Numbered from the stretch's first letter, positions 16,693 through 25,546 are shown. The stretch is 64,000 nucleotides of DNA from Acidobacteriaceae bacterium (GCA_003132445.1 PKXU01000164.1:84348-148347), one strand, 5' to 3'. Numbers and translations: made by a program. Notes: generated from the sequence alone by a model not told the origin.

Positions 16693-18687
16693 CTAGATAT
16701 CAGCCTTCGAATCCAAAATTCCCAACTGCCGCAACTGAATCAGCTTCTGCAGCGTCAAGTCTTTAAACCCGTGCTTCCGCGCCCGCTCAATAAACTCGGG
16801 CGTTACATCCTGCACTTTGGCGCTGATGAGGTCATTGATCCCGAACTTGAATCCTGCCGTTTGCAATGCCTTGATATATTCCGGAGTAATATCTTGCACT
16901 CGCATTGCGATGAGTTCGTTGGCGGATGGCTTCAGGCCGAGAGCCCGAACGTCGCGAATATATTCCGGAGTCACATCCTGCACTCGCATTGCGATGGCGT
17001 CTTCGGCCCGCGGATCAATCCCCTGCTCATGCAATCCCTTTAAATATTCGGGAGACACATCCTGCACCTTCAGGGCGATTACCTGCTCTGCGGTCGCGGT
17101 CACGCCCGCAGCGCGAAGCTCGCGAACGTATTCGGGAGTTACGCCTTGCACTTTCAGGCCGATAAGGGTATTCACGTCCGCCTGAATGCCGGCTTCTTTC
17201 AGAGCGCGATAATACTCGCCGTCTGCGCCTTGGACCTTAAGCGCGATGAGTTGGTTCTGATCGGGATTAAGACCAGATTCGCGCAGCCCGTGCACATACT
17301 CAGGAGTTACCCCTTGTATGCGCATCGCAATCAAAGTCTCCACGTCGGGATGCAAGCCTTGCTCCTGGAGCGCCCGAACATACTCCGGCGTGACATCCTG
17401 AATCTTCATGGCGATGAGCTGATCGACGGTGAGATCTCCAAGACCCACCGCCTTCATAGCATCGATGTAGGAGTACGCTGAAGAAGATGACGAAGGGACG
17501 CTGGTTGGTGATTCACTGATTTGCGGATGGGCCGCCGAAGGCTTCGGAGTTGACGTTGCATTCCCAGCAGGCGATTGCGAGGAACGATCCACCGGTGCGG
17601 GCTTGGCCTGCAACTCTTGCGCAGCTCGAACCTGTGGTGGATGTACCAATCCCAGCAGCGCGTCTCCCGCGACAAGCGCCGCAGTCAGGCATAGAACGCT
17701 CCCCGTCAAACCAATGCCGCGCACTCCTGCACCCAGCGTCTTCAGTCCGAGGACGCGAACGATGCGCTCGGTGAGCGGGCCTCGGTTCGCGGCCATCGCA
17801 AACACAGGAGCACTGCGCCATTCTTCCATTAGGGTTAGCGCACGGGCATACTCTACGGCGTTGCCACACAGAGCGACAGCCTTGTCATCACAGCAATGCT
17901 CACGTTCGGCTCGAATCTTTTTATTCAGCCACCAGATCGCAGGATGGTAGAAGAGCAGCGTCTCCACGCAAACCTGAAACACATTCACAAAGGGATCGAA
18001 GCGCTGAATGTGCGCCAGTTCGTGAGCGATAACCGCTTCCAGTTGTTCGTCTGAGAGTCCCGTGAGAGCGGTGGCTGGCAAGAAGACGATCGGCCGAAAC
18101 CATCCGATCACGGCTGGCGCCTGCAGCCACTTGCATTCGCAGTATGAGATGGCGCGATTCAAGCCCAAACGTCGTTGCAACATATGGCAGACCTCAAACA
18201 CCCGCGGGCTGACCATGCTCGACTGCTTGCGACGTTCGCGCTCCAGGAGTAGGAATCCGCCGGCGGAGCGAAGGCTGAAGAAGGTTACGCCCAGCAGCCA
18301 TGCCTGTACCAACCATGTCTGAACGAGCAATGTCTGGACAAGCCACGGAAGTATTTCTCGCGACGGTTCGAAGGAAGAGTATTGAGCAACCTTGGTCGGC
18401 GCGACACTCTTTTTTGTTCTTTGCTCTGCCACGACAAGCGGCGATGCGCCCACGATTTCTGCCGTCGTGGAGTGCATCTGCCGAAAATAGAAGAAGGTCG
18501 CCAGCGGAGCCAGCAGCATCAGCGCTAACGCAGCGACGCCGAGCAAGTAGCGCGTTGAGGCTCGATGGCACAGTGTCATCGCACCTGCAGCCAAAGCCGC
18601 TATCGCAGTTCCCTGCCACAGAAAATGTAACAGAGCCCACCCCAAAGATTGCATCGCGATCGGTGAAACAATAATTCCAGCAATCAT
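16693..18687 (-). CDS. M56-family (BlaR1-like) membrane metalloprotease with C-terminal 28-residue repeats
   Basis: A 664-residue integral membrane protease. Transmembrane helices lie at about 15-38, 47-67 and 112-137, and another at about 325-345. The zinc motif is H222-E-L-A-H226, with a third-ligand region EREHCCDDKAV near 261-271. After a Ser/Pro-rich linker (350-410) the penicillin-binding sensor of classical BlaR1 is absent and is replaced by eight and a half tandem 28-residue repeats (about 416-655) with the consensus L-I-A-h-K/R-h/V-Q-D/G-V-T-P-E-Y-h. The ATG overlaps the blaI stop by four bases, so the two genes are translationally coupled. It probably senses an envelope signal through the repeats and cleaves BlaI. 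Confidence 0.9.
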   Translation of the reverse strand: MIAGIIVSPIAMQSLGWALLHFLWQGTAIAALAAGAMTLCHRASTRYLLGVAALALMLLAPLATFFYFRQMHSTTAEIVGASPLVVAEQRTKKSVAPTKVAQYSSFEPSREILPWLVQTLLVQTWLVQAWLLGVTFFSLRSAGGFLLLERERRKQSSMVSPRVFEVCHMLQRRLGLNRAISYCECKWLQAPAVIGWFRPIVFLPATALTGLSDEQLEAVIAHELAHIQRFDPFVNVFQVCVETLLFYHPAIWWLNKKIRAEREHCCDDKAVALCGNAVEYARALTLMEEWRSAPVFAMAANRGPLTERIVRVLGLKTLGAGVRGIGLTGSVLCLTAALVAGDALLGLVHPPQVRAAQELQAKPAPVDRSSQSPAGNATSTPKPSAAHPQISESPTSVPSSSSSAYSYIDAMKAVGLGDLTVDQLIAMKIQDVTPEYVRALQEQGLHPDVETLIAMRIQGVTPEYVHGLRESGLNPDQNQLIALKVQGADGEYYRALKEAGIQADVNTLIGLKVQGVTPEYVRELRAAGVTATAEQVIALKVQDVSPEYLKGLHEQGIDPRAEDAIAMRVQDVTPEYIRDVRALGLKPSANELIAMRVQDITPEYIKALQTAGFKFGINDLISAKVQDVTPEFIERARKHGFKDLTLQKLIQLRQLGILDSKADI

Positions 18688-19070
18688 CGCCGGCTCCTTT
18701 CGTATTCATCCAGCATGCGGCGCAATTCGCTAATCTCTTCACGAGAGGACTTGCGCCCGGCCAGAGCGTGCATCATCAGCTGGCTGGCAGAACCTTCGAA
18801 GACTCGCTGCAGCATATCTCCTGCAAGCTGCTGCTTGGTTTGCTCAGCGGGAAGGCACGCTTCATAGACGTGCGCGCGTTGGGTTTCGTTTCGCCGCACC
18901 GTGCCTTTTGTCGTCATTATTTGCAGAAGCTTCAATACAGTCGTGTAGCCGAGCTCTTTCTTTTCGCTCAGACATTCATGCACTTCGCGAACCGTGGAGG
19001 GTCCACGATTCCAGAGGACACGCAGAATCTCCAGCTCAGAGGCGGTGGGTTTATGGGGCGTCTGCTTCAT
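18684..19070 (-). CDS. blaI: BlaI/MecI/CopY-family transcriptional repressor
   Basis: A 128-residue winged-helix repressor (Penicillinase_R family): TASELEILRVLWNRGPSTV, YTTVLKLLQIMTTKGTVRR and a C-terminal dimerisation helix segment (QQLAGDMLQRVFEGSASQL). Family members bind short inverted repeats and are cleaved when the partner M56 protease is activated. The open frame extends upstream to 19658, but the family begins at MKQTPHKP, so ATG at 19070 is used. No Shine-Dalgarno motif is present, and the predicted transcription start is only about two bases upstream, so the mRNA may be leaderless. Two matching operators lie at 19084-19124. Confidence 0.93.
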   Translation of the reverse strand: MKQTPHKPTASELEILRVLWNRGPSTVREVHECLSEKKELGYTTVLKLLQIMTTKGTVRRNETQRAHVYEACLPAEQTKQQLAGDMLQRVFEGSASQLMMHALAGRKSSREEISELRRMLDEYERSRR

Positions 19071-19078
19071 GGAAGAAG

Positions 19079-19108
19079 AAGTTACTACGAAGGTATTCGT
19101 AGTGTCAA
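19079..19108 (-). promoter_or_regulatory. blaI promoter
   Basis: On the minus strand TTGACA (19108 down to 19103) is followed after 18 bases by TAACTT (19084 down to 19079). The spacer contains the first BlaI-type operator, which is where a repressor would block RNA polymerase. The expected start site is about 19072, almost at the ATG. Confidence 0.6.
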
Positions 19109-19124
19109 CGAAAATCTTCGTAGA
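19084..19124. promoter_or_regulatory. Two BlaI-type operators
   Basis: Operator 1 is ACTACGAA-GGTA-TTCGTAGT (19084-19103), a perfect inverted repeat with a four-base spacer. Operator 2 has the core ACGAA-AATC-TTCGT (19108-19121) with the same spacer. Their centres are 21 bases apart, two helical turns, as expected for cooperative dimers on one DNA face. Confidence 0.75.
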
Positions 19125-19283
19125 ACGGTAAATACGGCACTGTGCGAATGAGTTCGGGAAAATCAAGACGACAACGGCGCTACCTCTTTTCCACCAGGAT
19201 TGATTCCCGACGCGGGTGCGAGTATGTTGGTCTGTCCCAAAGATAGCTAAAGATAGCGAGGGAGAAAACCGAGGAGATTCCCA

Positions 19284-19973
19284 ATGCTGAAACGATTTAT
19301 TATTTCTCTTTTTATGATCGCCGGTCTGGTGACGCTGGCCTGCGCTGCTGACGAAAATCAAAACGCCTGCAAGGGCGACCCCAATAAGTGGCAACAGCTT
19401 TTCGACGGCAAAGATCTCACCGGTTGGAAACATGTTGGCCCGGGCGGCGACACCGTGGAAGATGGCCTGATCCGCACCCACGGCGGCATGGGCCTGCTCT
19501 ACTGGACGGGCGGCAAGATCGGCAATTGCACGATTCATGTCGTCTATAAGATGCGCGACGAGAATGACAACTCCGGCGTCTTCATCCGCATTCCACTGGA
19601 GCCCCGCGAAGAGTGGATGCCGGTGCACTATGGATTTGAAGTACAGATCGACAACCATCCTGAAACATCAGGTGAGGACGAATACCATTCCACCGGAATG
19701 TTGTATTCGCTGACCAAACCGCTGGCGAAGGCATGGAAGCCCGGCCCCGAGTGGAACACAATGGACATCACGCTCGATGGCCCGCGCACCATCGTCACGC
19801 TCAACGGCGTAAAGATCACCGACTATAAAGATGGTGACCCGGTGCCGGATCGCAAGTTTGATTTCGAGCCGCAGCGCGGTCCGCGGCCTAACTTCGGATA
19901 TATCGGTTTGCAAAATCACAGCGATAACGACATCGTGTTTTTTAAGGAAGTGGCAATTAAGCCACTCAAGTAG
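19284..19973 (+). CDS. DUF1080 protein (3-keto-disaccharide hydrolase family)
   Basis: A 229-residue secreted protein with a signal peptide ending near LACAADE. It matches DUF1080 by WQQLFDGKDLTGWKHVG at the start, then DGLIRTHGGMGLLYW, DENDNSGVFIRIPL, EVQIDNHPETSGEDEYHSTG, WNTMDITLDG and GYIGLQNHSDNDIVFFKEV at the end; this is a concanavalin-like beta sandwich. Family members are described as hydrolases of 3-keto-glycosides. GAGGAG precedes the ATG by seven bases. It heads a co-directional set with two Tat-exported oxidoreductases, which supports a 3-keto-sugar pathway. Confidence 0.88.
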   Translation: MLKRFIISLFMIAGLVTLACAADENQNACKGDPNKWQQLFDGKDLTGWKHVGPGGDTVEDGLIRTHGGMGLLYWTGGKIGNCTIHVVYKMRDENDNSGVFIRIPLEPREEWMPVHYGFEVQIDNHPETSGEDEYHSTGMLYSLTKPLAKAWKPGPEWNTMDITLDGPRTIVTLNGVKITDYKDGDPVPDRKFDFEPQRGPRPNFGYIGLQNHSDNDIVFFKEVAIKPLK

Positions 19974-19980
19974 TCAGGAA

Positions 19981-20032
19981 GCGAACCGAAACGCGCGCTG
20001 CCTGGTCGCAAAAAACGCGACGCGCGGTTCGC
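19981..20032. other. Inverted repeat between DUF1080 and oxidoreductase genes
   Basis: GCGAACCG (19981-19988) pairs with CGGTTCGC (20025-20032), with additional CGCG pairing possible inside if AAA bulges. It lies directly after the DUF1080 stop codon. No T-run follows, so it may stabilise the upstream mRNA or cause partial termination. Confidence 0.4.
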
Positions 20033-20097
20033 ACAAATCCTTCAGTGCGCCAAATGCGCGTGCTCAGGATGGCAAATCAATCACAGGAGGAATTGGG

Positions 20098-21444
20098 ATG
20101 AAACGCATTCTTTCGCGACGCGCATTCTTGCAGGGAAGTGCGGCGGCCGCCGCTGGTGGTCTGCTGGTTTCGAAGACGATCAAACTGGAAGCTCAACCGT
20201 TTCCCCCAGCTGTGGCGCCGAGCGATCGGGTCCGCTTTGGCATGATCGGAATCGGAATGCAAGGCTCGGGCCTTTTGACCGACGCGATCACCATACCCGG
20301 CGTGGAGTGCGTGGGCGCCGCCGACCTGTATGACGGACGCCACACGCTGGCCAGAGAAATTACTGCCAACCCTAATCTGCCCACGTCGCGCCATTATCAG
20401 GATTTGCTCGATCGCAAGGATATCGACTGCATCGTGGCCGCCGTTCCCGACCACTGGCACCGGCGGGTGGTAGTCGACGCATGCAACGCGGGCAAGGATA
20501 TTTATTGCGAGAAACCCATGTCACACAACGTGGCCGACGGATTATCCATGGTGGAAGCCGCGCAGAAAAATAATCGCATCGTGCAGATTGGCTCGCAACG
20601 CGTCAGTTCCGTTCTCTGCGCCAAAGCGCGCGAACTTTACGCGGGCGGAGCGATCGGCGACGTCGAAATGGTCGAGCTCACGCTGGGACGAAACGATCCC
20701 ACCGGCGCCTGGGAATATCCGCCGCCGACCGATCTTTCTCCGGAAACGCTGGACTGGGATACATGGCTCAACGACGCTCCGAAGATTCCATTTAATAAGC
20801 TGCATTTCGCGCGCTGGCGTTGCTGGCGGGCCTACGGCACTGGAGTCGCGGGCGATCTGATGGTGCACCTGATCAGCGGCATGCTGGTCACGCTGGGATG
20901 GAATGAAGTGCCCAAGTCGGCGACGGCGATGGGCGGCATCTTCCGCTTCAAAGACGGCCGCGATATGCCTGACTTTCACACGGTGCTCTTCGATTACCAT
21001 GGCATTCCCGTTTACGTGCGCCTGGACCTGGGGTGCGAAACGGCAGAACTGGCGCGGTTCATGGGACCGGAGGGGCTGCTTGATGCCGGCGAGCTTGAGT
21101 TACGGCACTCCGCGCAGGCCGGCGTGGATACCGATCCCAGTTATTACAGTTCCAGCTTCCCGGCGAAGATGCGGGCGGAATACGTGAAGCAGTGGCACCT
21201 GGAACACGACCCGCCGCTCGGCAAGGAACCCATGCATGACGACACCGTATATCGCGGACATGACTGGGATGATATGACTCCGCACCTGAACGTGTTTTTC
21301 CAGTCGGTAAAGTCGCGCAAGCCGGTGACCGAGGACGCGGTCTTCGGCAACCACGCCGCCATCGCCTGCCACATGGCGAACGAATCGTATTTCCGCCAGA
21401 AACCGGTCACATGGGATGAGGCCTCGAAAACCATCAAGTCGTAG
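20098..21444 (+). CDS. Tat-exported Gfo/Idh/MocA-family oxidoreductase
   Basis: A 448-residue NAD(P)-dependent dehydrogenase. It has a twin-arginine signal (ILSRRAFLQGSAA), then a Rossmann motif (FGMIGIGMQGSG), the conserved VPDHWHRR and CEKPM segments, and a C-terminal alpha/beta domain. AGGAGG at 20085-20090 lies seven bases before the ATG, which settles the start although the frame is open for another 267 bases upstream. Such exported enzymes keep a tightly bound cofactor and act on sugars or glycosides in the periplasm. Together with the upstream DUF1080 protein it may oxidise the sugar C3 hydroxyl before cleavage. The exact substrate is unknown. Confidence 0.9.
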   Translation: MKRILSRRAFLQGSAAAAAGGLLVSKTIKLEAQPFPPAVAPSDRVRFGMIGIGMQGSGLLTDAITIPGVECVGAADLYDGRHTLAREITANPNLPTSRHYQDLLDRKDIDCIVAAVPDHWHRRVVVDACNAGKDIYCEKPMSHNVADGLSMVEAAQKNNRIVQIGSQRVSSVLCAKARELYAGGAIGDVEMVELTLGRNDPTGAWEYPPPTDLSPETLDWDTWLNDAPKIPFNKLHFARWRCWRAYGTGVAGDLMVHLISGMLVTLGWNEVPKSATAMGGIFRFKDGRDMPDFHTVLFDYHGIPVYVRLDLGCETAELARFMGPEGLLDAGELELRHSAQAGVDTDPSYYSSSFPAKMRAEYVKQWHLEHDPPLGKEPMHDDTVYRGHDWDDMTPHLNVFFQSVKSRKPVTEDAVFGNHAAIACHMANESYFRQKPVTWDEASKTIKS

Positions 21445-21458
21445 ATGCGGGAGGAAGC

Positions 21459-22757
21459 ATGCATTCTGATTTTGGCGGACGGAGCCGCAGAATGGTTCCG
21501 GTTCTTCTCGGCGTTCTGATACTGAACGTTTGCCTCGCGGCGGCGCAGGATCTGCCCGCAGCCAAGCCCGAGTCGGTCGGACTATCGTCAGAGCGGTTGG
21601 AGCGGATTGCCACCACCGTGCAACAGGATATCGATGGCAAGCGCATCGCAGGCGCCGTCACGCTCGTGATCCGGCACGGCCATGTCGCATGGTTCAAATC
21701 GCAAGGAATGATGGATCGTGAAGCGGACAAGCCGATGCGTCCGGATGCCATGTTCCGCATCTGCTCCATGACCAAACCAATCACCAGCGTGGCCGTGATG
21801 ATGTTGTATGAAGAAGGTCGTTTTCTGCTCGACGACCCGATTTCAAAATACCTTCCCGAGTTCAAGAATCCGAAAGTATTGGTAAAGCCGGCCTCCGGCG
21901 AGCCCTATACGATTCCGGCCACGAGAGAAATTACAATTCGTGACCTGCTTCGCCACACCTCGGGGCTCACCTACAACTGGAATGCTGACCTCGGTCCCAT
22001 GTACGAGAGTGCTGGGGTAGCGAGCGGACTGCTGCCGTATGACGGCACGATCGCGGACAGTGTCAAGCGACTTGCCGGTGTTCCTCTGCTGTTCAATCCC
22101 GGCGAACGCTTCGAATACAGCCTTAGCGTCGACGTACTCGGCCGTCTGGTGGAAGTCGTTTCGGGCAAACCGCTGGACGAATTTTTTCGTACCCGAATCT
22201 TCGAACCGATAGGAATGAAAGATACGTATTTCTTCCCGCCCACCGACAAGCTCGACCGATTCGCCACGGCTTACACTTATTATCCGGACAAAGGCTTGAA
22301 TCGTTTTCCCGATACTCCCATCAAGGAAGGAACGTTTGCCTATTCCGCTGACTATCCTTCGGCTGGTCCGAAAAAACTATTCTCCGGCGGTGCGGGACTG
22401 GTTTCCACCGCAATGGACTACGCTCGTTTCTGCCAGATGATGCTCGACGAAGGCAAAGTCGGCAACGTTCGTCTGCTCAGTCGCAAGTCCGTCGAGCTGA
22501 TGACTCACGATCAACTGGGAAAGATTGGTCCCGATCAGGGCTTCGGTTTGGGATTCGGAGTGTCGGGAGTGAAGGGTCCGCTCTCCGAATTAGGATCGTC
22601 AGGCGAATACAACTGGGGCGGCTTTTTCTACACTGGATTCACGATCGATCCCAAAGAGCAGATGATCGTCGTCTTCATGGCACAACTTCATCCTACGGGC
22701 GATTTGAGCTTGGATCGTGAAGTGAACGTACTCGCGTATCAGGCGATCAACGACTGA
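21459..22757 (+). CDS. Serine hydrolase of the beta-lactamase (class C/esterase) fold
   Basis: A 432-residue secreted enzyme with a signal peptide (hydrophobic VPVLLGVLILNVCLAAAQ). The catalytic SxxK motif is S-M-T-K in FRICSMTKPITSVAVMMLYEEG, the second motif is YSLS in FEYSLSVDVLGRLVE, and HTSGLTYNW is typical of the class C-like esterase and D-aminopeptidase group. GGGAGGAAG precedes the ATG. The gene lies 14 bases after the oxidoreductase stop codon, so it is in the same operon. It may be an esterase or amidase for glycan side groups; true beta-lactamase activity cannot be claimed from sequence. Confidence 0.88.
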   Translation: MHSDFGGRSRRMVPVLLGVLILNVCLAAAQDLPAAKPESVGLSSERLERIATTVQQDIDGKRIAGAVTLVIRHGHVAWFKSQGMMDREADKPMRPDAMFRICSMTKPITSVAVMMLYEEGRFLLDDPISKYLPEFKNPKVLVKPASGEPYTIPATREITIRDLLRHTSGLTYNWNADLGPMYESAGVASGLLPYDGTIADSVKRLAGVPLLFNPGERFEYSLSVDVLGRLVEVVSGKPLDEFFRTRIFEPIGMKDTYFFPPTDKLDRFATAYTYYPDKGLNRFPDTPIKEGTFAYSADYPSAGPKKLFSGGAGLVSTAMDYARFCQMMLDEGKVGNVRLLSRKSVELMTHDQLGKIGPDQGFGLGFGVSGVKGPLSELGSSGEYNWGGFFYTGFTIDPKEQMIVVFMAQLHPTGDLSLDREVNVLAYQAIND

Positions 22758-22847
22758 GACACGCAGACGAGCAGGACACGACATGACAACTAACCAGTCG
22801 CATTATGCAGATTACGCCTTGAAAAGTTTCGAGCGCAGGAGAAACCC

Positions 22848-24176
22848 ATGAGTGAGTCTTCTGGAATTAATCGTCGAGCATTTCTGGGGAAATCCGCTGC
22901 CGTTATTGCGGGAGGCGTTGTTCTGCCCCGCACGGCGTTGTCCTATGGAAATATTATTGGCGCGAACGATCGCATTGCCCTCGGTCATATCGGCAACGGC
23001 AGCCGCGGCGGAGATCTCGACCTGATCGCGTCGAAATTAAAAGACAGCCACCATGTCGAGATGGTTGCCGTCTGCGATCTTTGGACAGTGAATCGCGAGA
23101 AAGCTGCGGCCACGAATGCCGGTTATTACGGAAGAGCTCCGCGGACCGTCCAGCATGTGGAACAACTTCTCTCCATGAAGAATGTTGATGGCGTGTTGAT
23201 CTCGACTCCGGAGCATTCCCACTCGCCCATCCTGAAAATGGCGGCCGAAGCGGGCAAAGACGCTTATTGCGAAAAACCGATGGGCAACGTGCTAACGGAG
23301 GCAAAATCCGCGCGAGACGCAGTGGTTCAGGCTAAGACCGTCACTCAGATTGGCACTCAACACCGCAGCGAGCCGTACCCGCAGGCAGCGCAACAAATCG
23401 CCCGTAGCGGAGCCTTAGGAGATGTAAGCAAAGTTGAGATCGTGTGGAACTATCACGGGCCACGCTGGCGCGGACGTCCGGAGGTAAAAGAAATTCGAGA
23501 GCAAGACACGGATTGGAACGCGTGGCTGCTCACCAAGCCCGCGCGCCCGTTCGATCCGCAGATGTACTTTGAATTTCGTCTGTATAAGGAATTTTCCAGC
23601 GGAATTCCCGATCAATGGATGAGTCATGCGATCGACCTGGTGCACTGGTTCATGGACGACGATTTTCCAAAATCAGTAGTTTCGCACGGAGGAGTTTTCG
23701 CCTGGCACGATGGCCGCGAAACAGCCGATACGTTTCAAACCCTGCTTGAGTACCCCAAAGGATTTCTGGTCAGCTACTCGACCAGCTTCGGCAACGATGC
23801 GCCCAGCTTTACCCGCTACATGGGCAAAAAGGCCAGTTTGATCAACGATGGTGGCGAAGGCAGTCCGCGTTATCGGCTAGTCGAAGAAAAAGGAACGCAC
23901 GAAGACGATGCCGACATCGATCAGAAACGAGCGTCAAAAGTTGTGCTGCTGCCAGGGGAAACAAAAATTCCGCCGCTGGGGATTGACGACCTGACAACCG
24001 AACACATGGCGAATTGGTTTGGGTGCATGCGTTCGCGAGAGCAGCCGCACGCGACCGTACACAACGGGTTCGCGCATTCCGTCGCATGCATCATGGCGGC
24101 GCAATCGTATTGGACCGGCAAGAAAGTATTCTGGGATGCAGAAACTGAAACGATCTCCGACAGCGCGCCCTCTTAG
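22848..24176 (+). CDS. Second Tat-exported Gfo/Idh/MocA-family oxidoreductase
   Basis: A 442-residue enzyme with a twin-arginine signal (INRRAFLGKSAAVIAGG), a Rossmann motif (LGHIGNGSRGG), STPEHSHSPI, CEKPMGN and TQHRSEPYPQAA, ending in WFGCMRSREQPHATVHNGFAHS. It is homologous to, but clearly different from, the protein at 20098. It follows the serine hydrolase by 90 bases in the same direction. Two different exported dehydrogenases in one operon suggest action on two positions or two sugars, or an oxidise-then-reduce scheme. Confidence 0.9.
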   Translation: MSESSGINRRAFLGKSAAVIAGGVVLPRTALSYGNIIGANDRIALGHIGNGSRGGDLDLIASKLKDSHHVEMVAVCDLWTVNREKAAATNAGYYGRAPRTVQHVEQLLSMKNVDGVLISTPEHSHSPILKMAAEAGKDAYCEKPMGNVLTEAKSARDAVVQAKTVTQIGTQHRSEPYPQAAQQIARSGALGDVSKVEIVWNYHGPRWRGRPEVKEIREQDTDWNAWLLTKPARPFDPQMYFEFRLYKEFSSGIPDQWMSHAIDLVHWFMDDDFPKSVVSHGGVFAWHDGRETADTFQTLLEYPKGFLVSYSTSFGNDAPSFTRYMGKKASLINDGGEGSPRYRLVEEKGTHEDDADIDQKRASKVVLLPGETKIPPLGIDDLTTEHMANWFGCMRSREQPHATVHNGFAHSVACIMAAQSYWTGKKVFWDAETETISDSAPS

Positions 24177-24215
24177 TCGGCAGTGCGCATTTCGGATACT
24201 TTAGCCAAGACCGAA

Positions 24216-24247
24216 GTCATCCTGACCGGAGCCGTTTTTCAGGCGGA
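24216..24247. repeat. 32-base intergenic repeat, copy 1
   Basis: A 32-base sequence starting GTCATCCTGA and ending AGCCGTTTTTCAGGCGGA, followed by GGGAAGGATCTCG. It matches copy 2 at 25653-25684 at 28 of 32 positions. It lies between convergent genes. Confidence 0.6.
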
Positions 24248-24334
24248 GGGAAGGATCTCGTTTAAATCATTGCCTCGGTTCTATCTCTAAACCGTATTAG
24301 AAACCCAGACTCGCCTCAGAGAGCGTCGTCGCAC

Positions 24335-25546
24335 CTAAGCGCGAACTGCATCGTTTCTTCCATGATTCGACCAGGCATGAGGCACTTCAATATAGGATCG
24401 GTCGAGGCCGGAAATGCAAGGACAGCCCAGCAGTCGCATGGTCCGCTCAACATCAGCGCGCAAAATTTGCAGAGCGCGAACAACTCCGGCATACCCGCCG
24501 GCCGCGAGCCCATACGCGTAGGCGCGTCCCACAAGAACCGCGCGAGCTCCCAGGCAAAGCGCCTTCACAATGTCAGAGCCACGCCGAATGCCTCCGTCCA
24601 TCAGCACCTCGACTTGGCCATTCACGGCAGCGACAACTTCTGGAAGTGCGCGCAGCGTAGGAAAAACCGAATCGAGCTGACGTCCCCCATGGTTCGAAAC
24701 CACAACTGCGGATGCGCCTTCATCCACCGCGCGTTTTGCATCGTCTCCAGTCAAAAGACCTTTGACCACGATGGGCCCAGGCCATATTTCGCGAATCCAG
24801 CGCAAATCTTCCCAGGTTACAGTGGCGCGCGCCAGCGCGGCCCCAACATCGACGAGCTCCAGCGCACCTTTGCCCGGAATCACAACGTTTTCTAACTTCG
24901 GCACTCCGCCATCCAGAAGAAACGACGTCAGCCAACCGGGGTGAGCAAGAAGATTGGGCAGGTAAGGAATTTTTGCCAACCAGGAAGTGCCCAGCAGTTC
25001 CTTCATCCCATTGCGCGGATCGCGCTCTCGCAATCCGGCCACTGGCGTATCGACGGTAATCACTAAGCCGGCAAATCCCGCGTGCCGAGCCCGATCCAGC
25101 GAGCCTTCCGCCGCTTCGCGTCCTCCCAGCAGATACAACTGATAAAAGACCGGCCCCGAGGAGCCGGCCTTCACGTCTTCCAATTTATGGCCGGAGATGG
25201 TGGAGAGAATATATCCCGTGCCAGCCTCGCCGGCCGCGCGCGCCGCCGCAACTTCGCCCCCGGGATGCATCAACCGGCTGTACCCGACGGGCGCGAGCAT
25301 AGCTGGAAAAGAAATTTCGTTGCCGAGAACGCGAGTTCGCAAATCACAATTGCCGATTGCCACTGCGCTCCGGGGACGGAACAGGACATCGCAAAATGCG
25401 CGGCAGTTCTCGCTCAAGGTAAGTTCGGCTTCAGCTCCCCCATCCAGATAATCGAATACGGCCTTGGGAACGCGCCGTTGCGCCAGCGAGCGCAGATCCT
25501 CAATGTTGACTACACGCGACGAGTTCACCGCAGATTGTGCAGCCAT
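24335..25546 (-). CDS. FMN-dependent alpha-hydroxyacid oxidase/dehydrogenase (LldD-like)
   Basis: A 403-residue flavoenzyme of the L-lactate dehydrogenase/glycolate oxidase family, which oxidises 2-hydroxyacids. Visible motifs are FDYLDGGAEAELTL, MLAPVGYSRLMHPGGE near the FMN site, FYQLYLLGG, LVITVDTPVAGLRERD, KGLLTGDDA, the catalytic-base region VVSNHGGRQLDS and the phosphate-binding LMDGGIRRGSDIVKALCLGA. The start at 25546 (MAAQSAVNSS) is chosen because the family starts near the VVNIEDLRSLA segment and GAG precedes it; the frame is open to 25657. The electron acceptor cannot be told from sequence. Confidence 0.9.
   Translation of the reverse strand: MAAQSAVNSSRVVNIEDLRSLAQRRVPKAVFDYLDGGAEAELTLSENCRAFCDVLFRPRSAVAIGNCDLRTRVLGNEISFPAMLAPVGYSRLMHPGGEVAAARAAGEAGTGYILSTISGHKLEDVKAGSSGPVFYQLYLLGGREAAEGSLDRARHAGFAGLVITVDTPVAGLRERDPRNGMKELLGTSWLAKIPYLPNLLAHPGWLTSFLLDGGVPKLENVVIPGKGALELVDVGAALARATVTWEDLRWIREIWPGPIVVKGLLTGDDAKRAVDEGASAVVVSNHGGRQLDSVFPTLRALPEVVAAVNGQVEVLMDGGIRRGSDIVKALCLGARAVLVGRAYAYGLAAGGYAGVVRALQILRADVERTMRLLGCPCISGLDRSYIEVPHAWSNHGRNDAVRA

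Noticed and set aside
19071-19658. N-terminal extension of the BlaI frame
   Set aside because: The family starts at MKQTPHKP, and the extension crosses the blaI promoter, the operators and the start of the divergent DUF1080 gene.
21459-22757. True class C beta-lactamase linked to the BlaI system
   Set aside because: The motifs fit the wider esterase/penicillin-binding-like group, the gene is in a sugar-type operon, and no BlaI-type operator precedes it.
24362-24895. 177-codon plus-strand frame opposite the hydroxyacid oxidase
   Set aside because: It is fully antisense to a gene with clear FMN-oxidase motifs and has no domain of its own.
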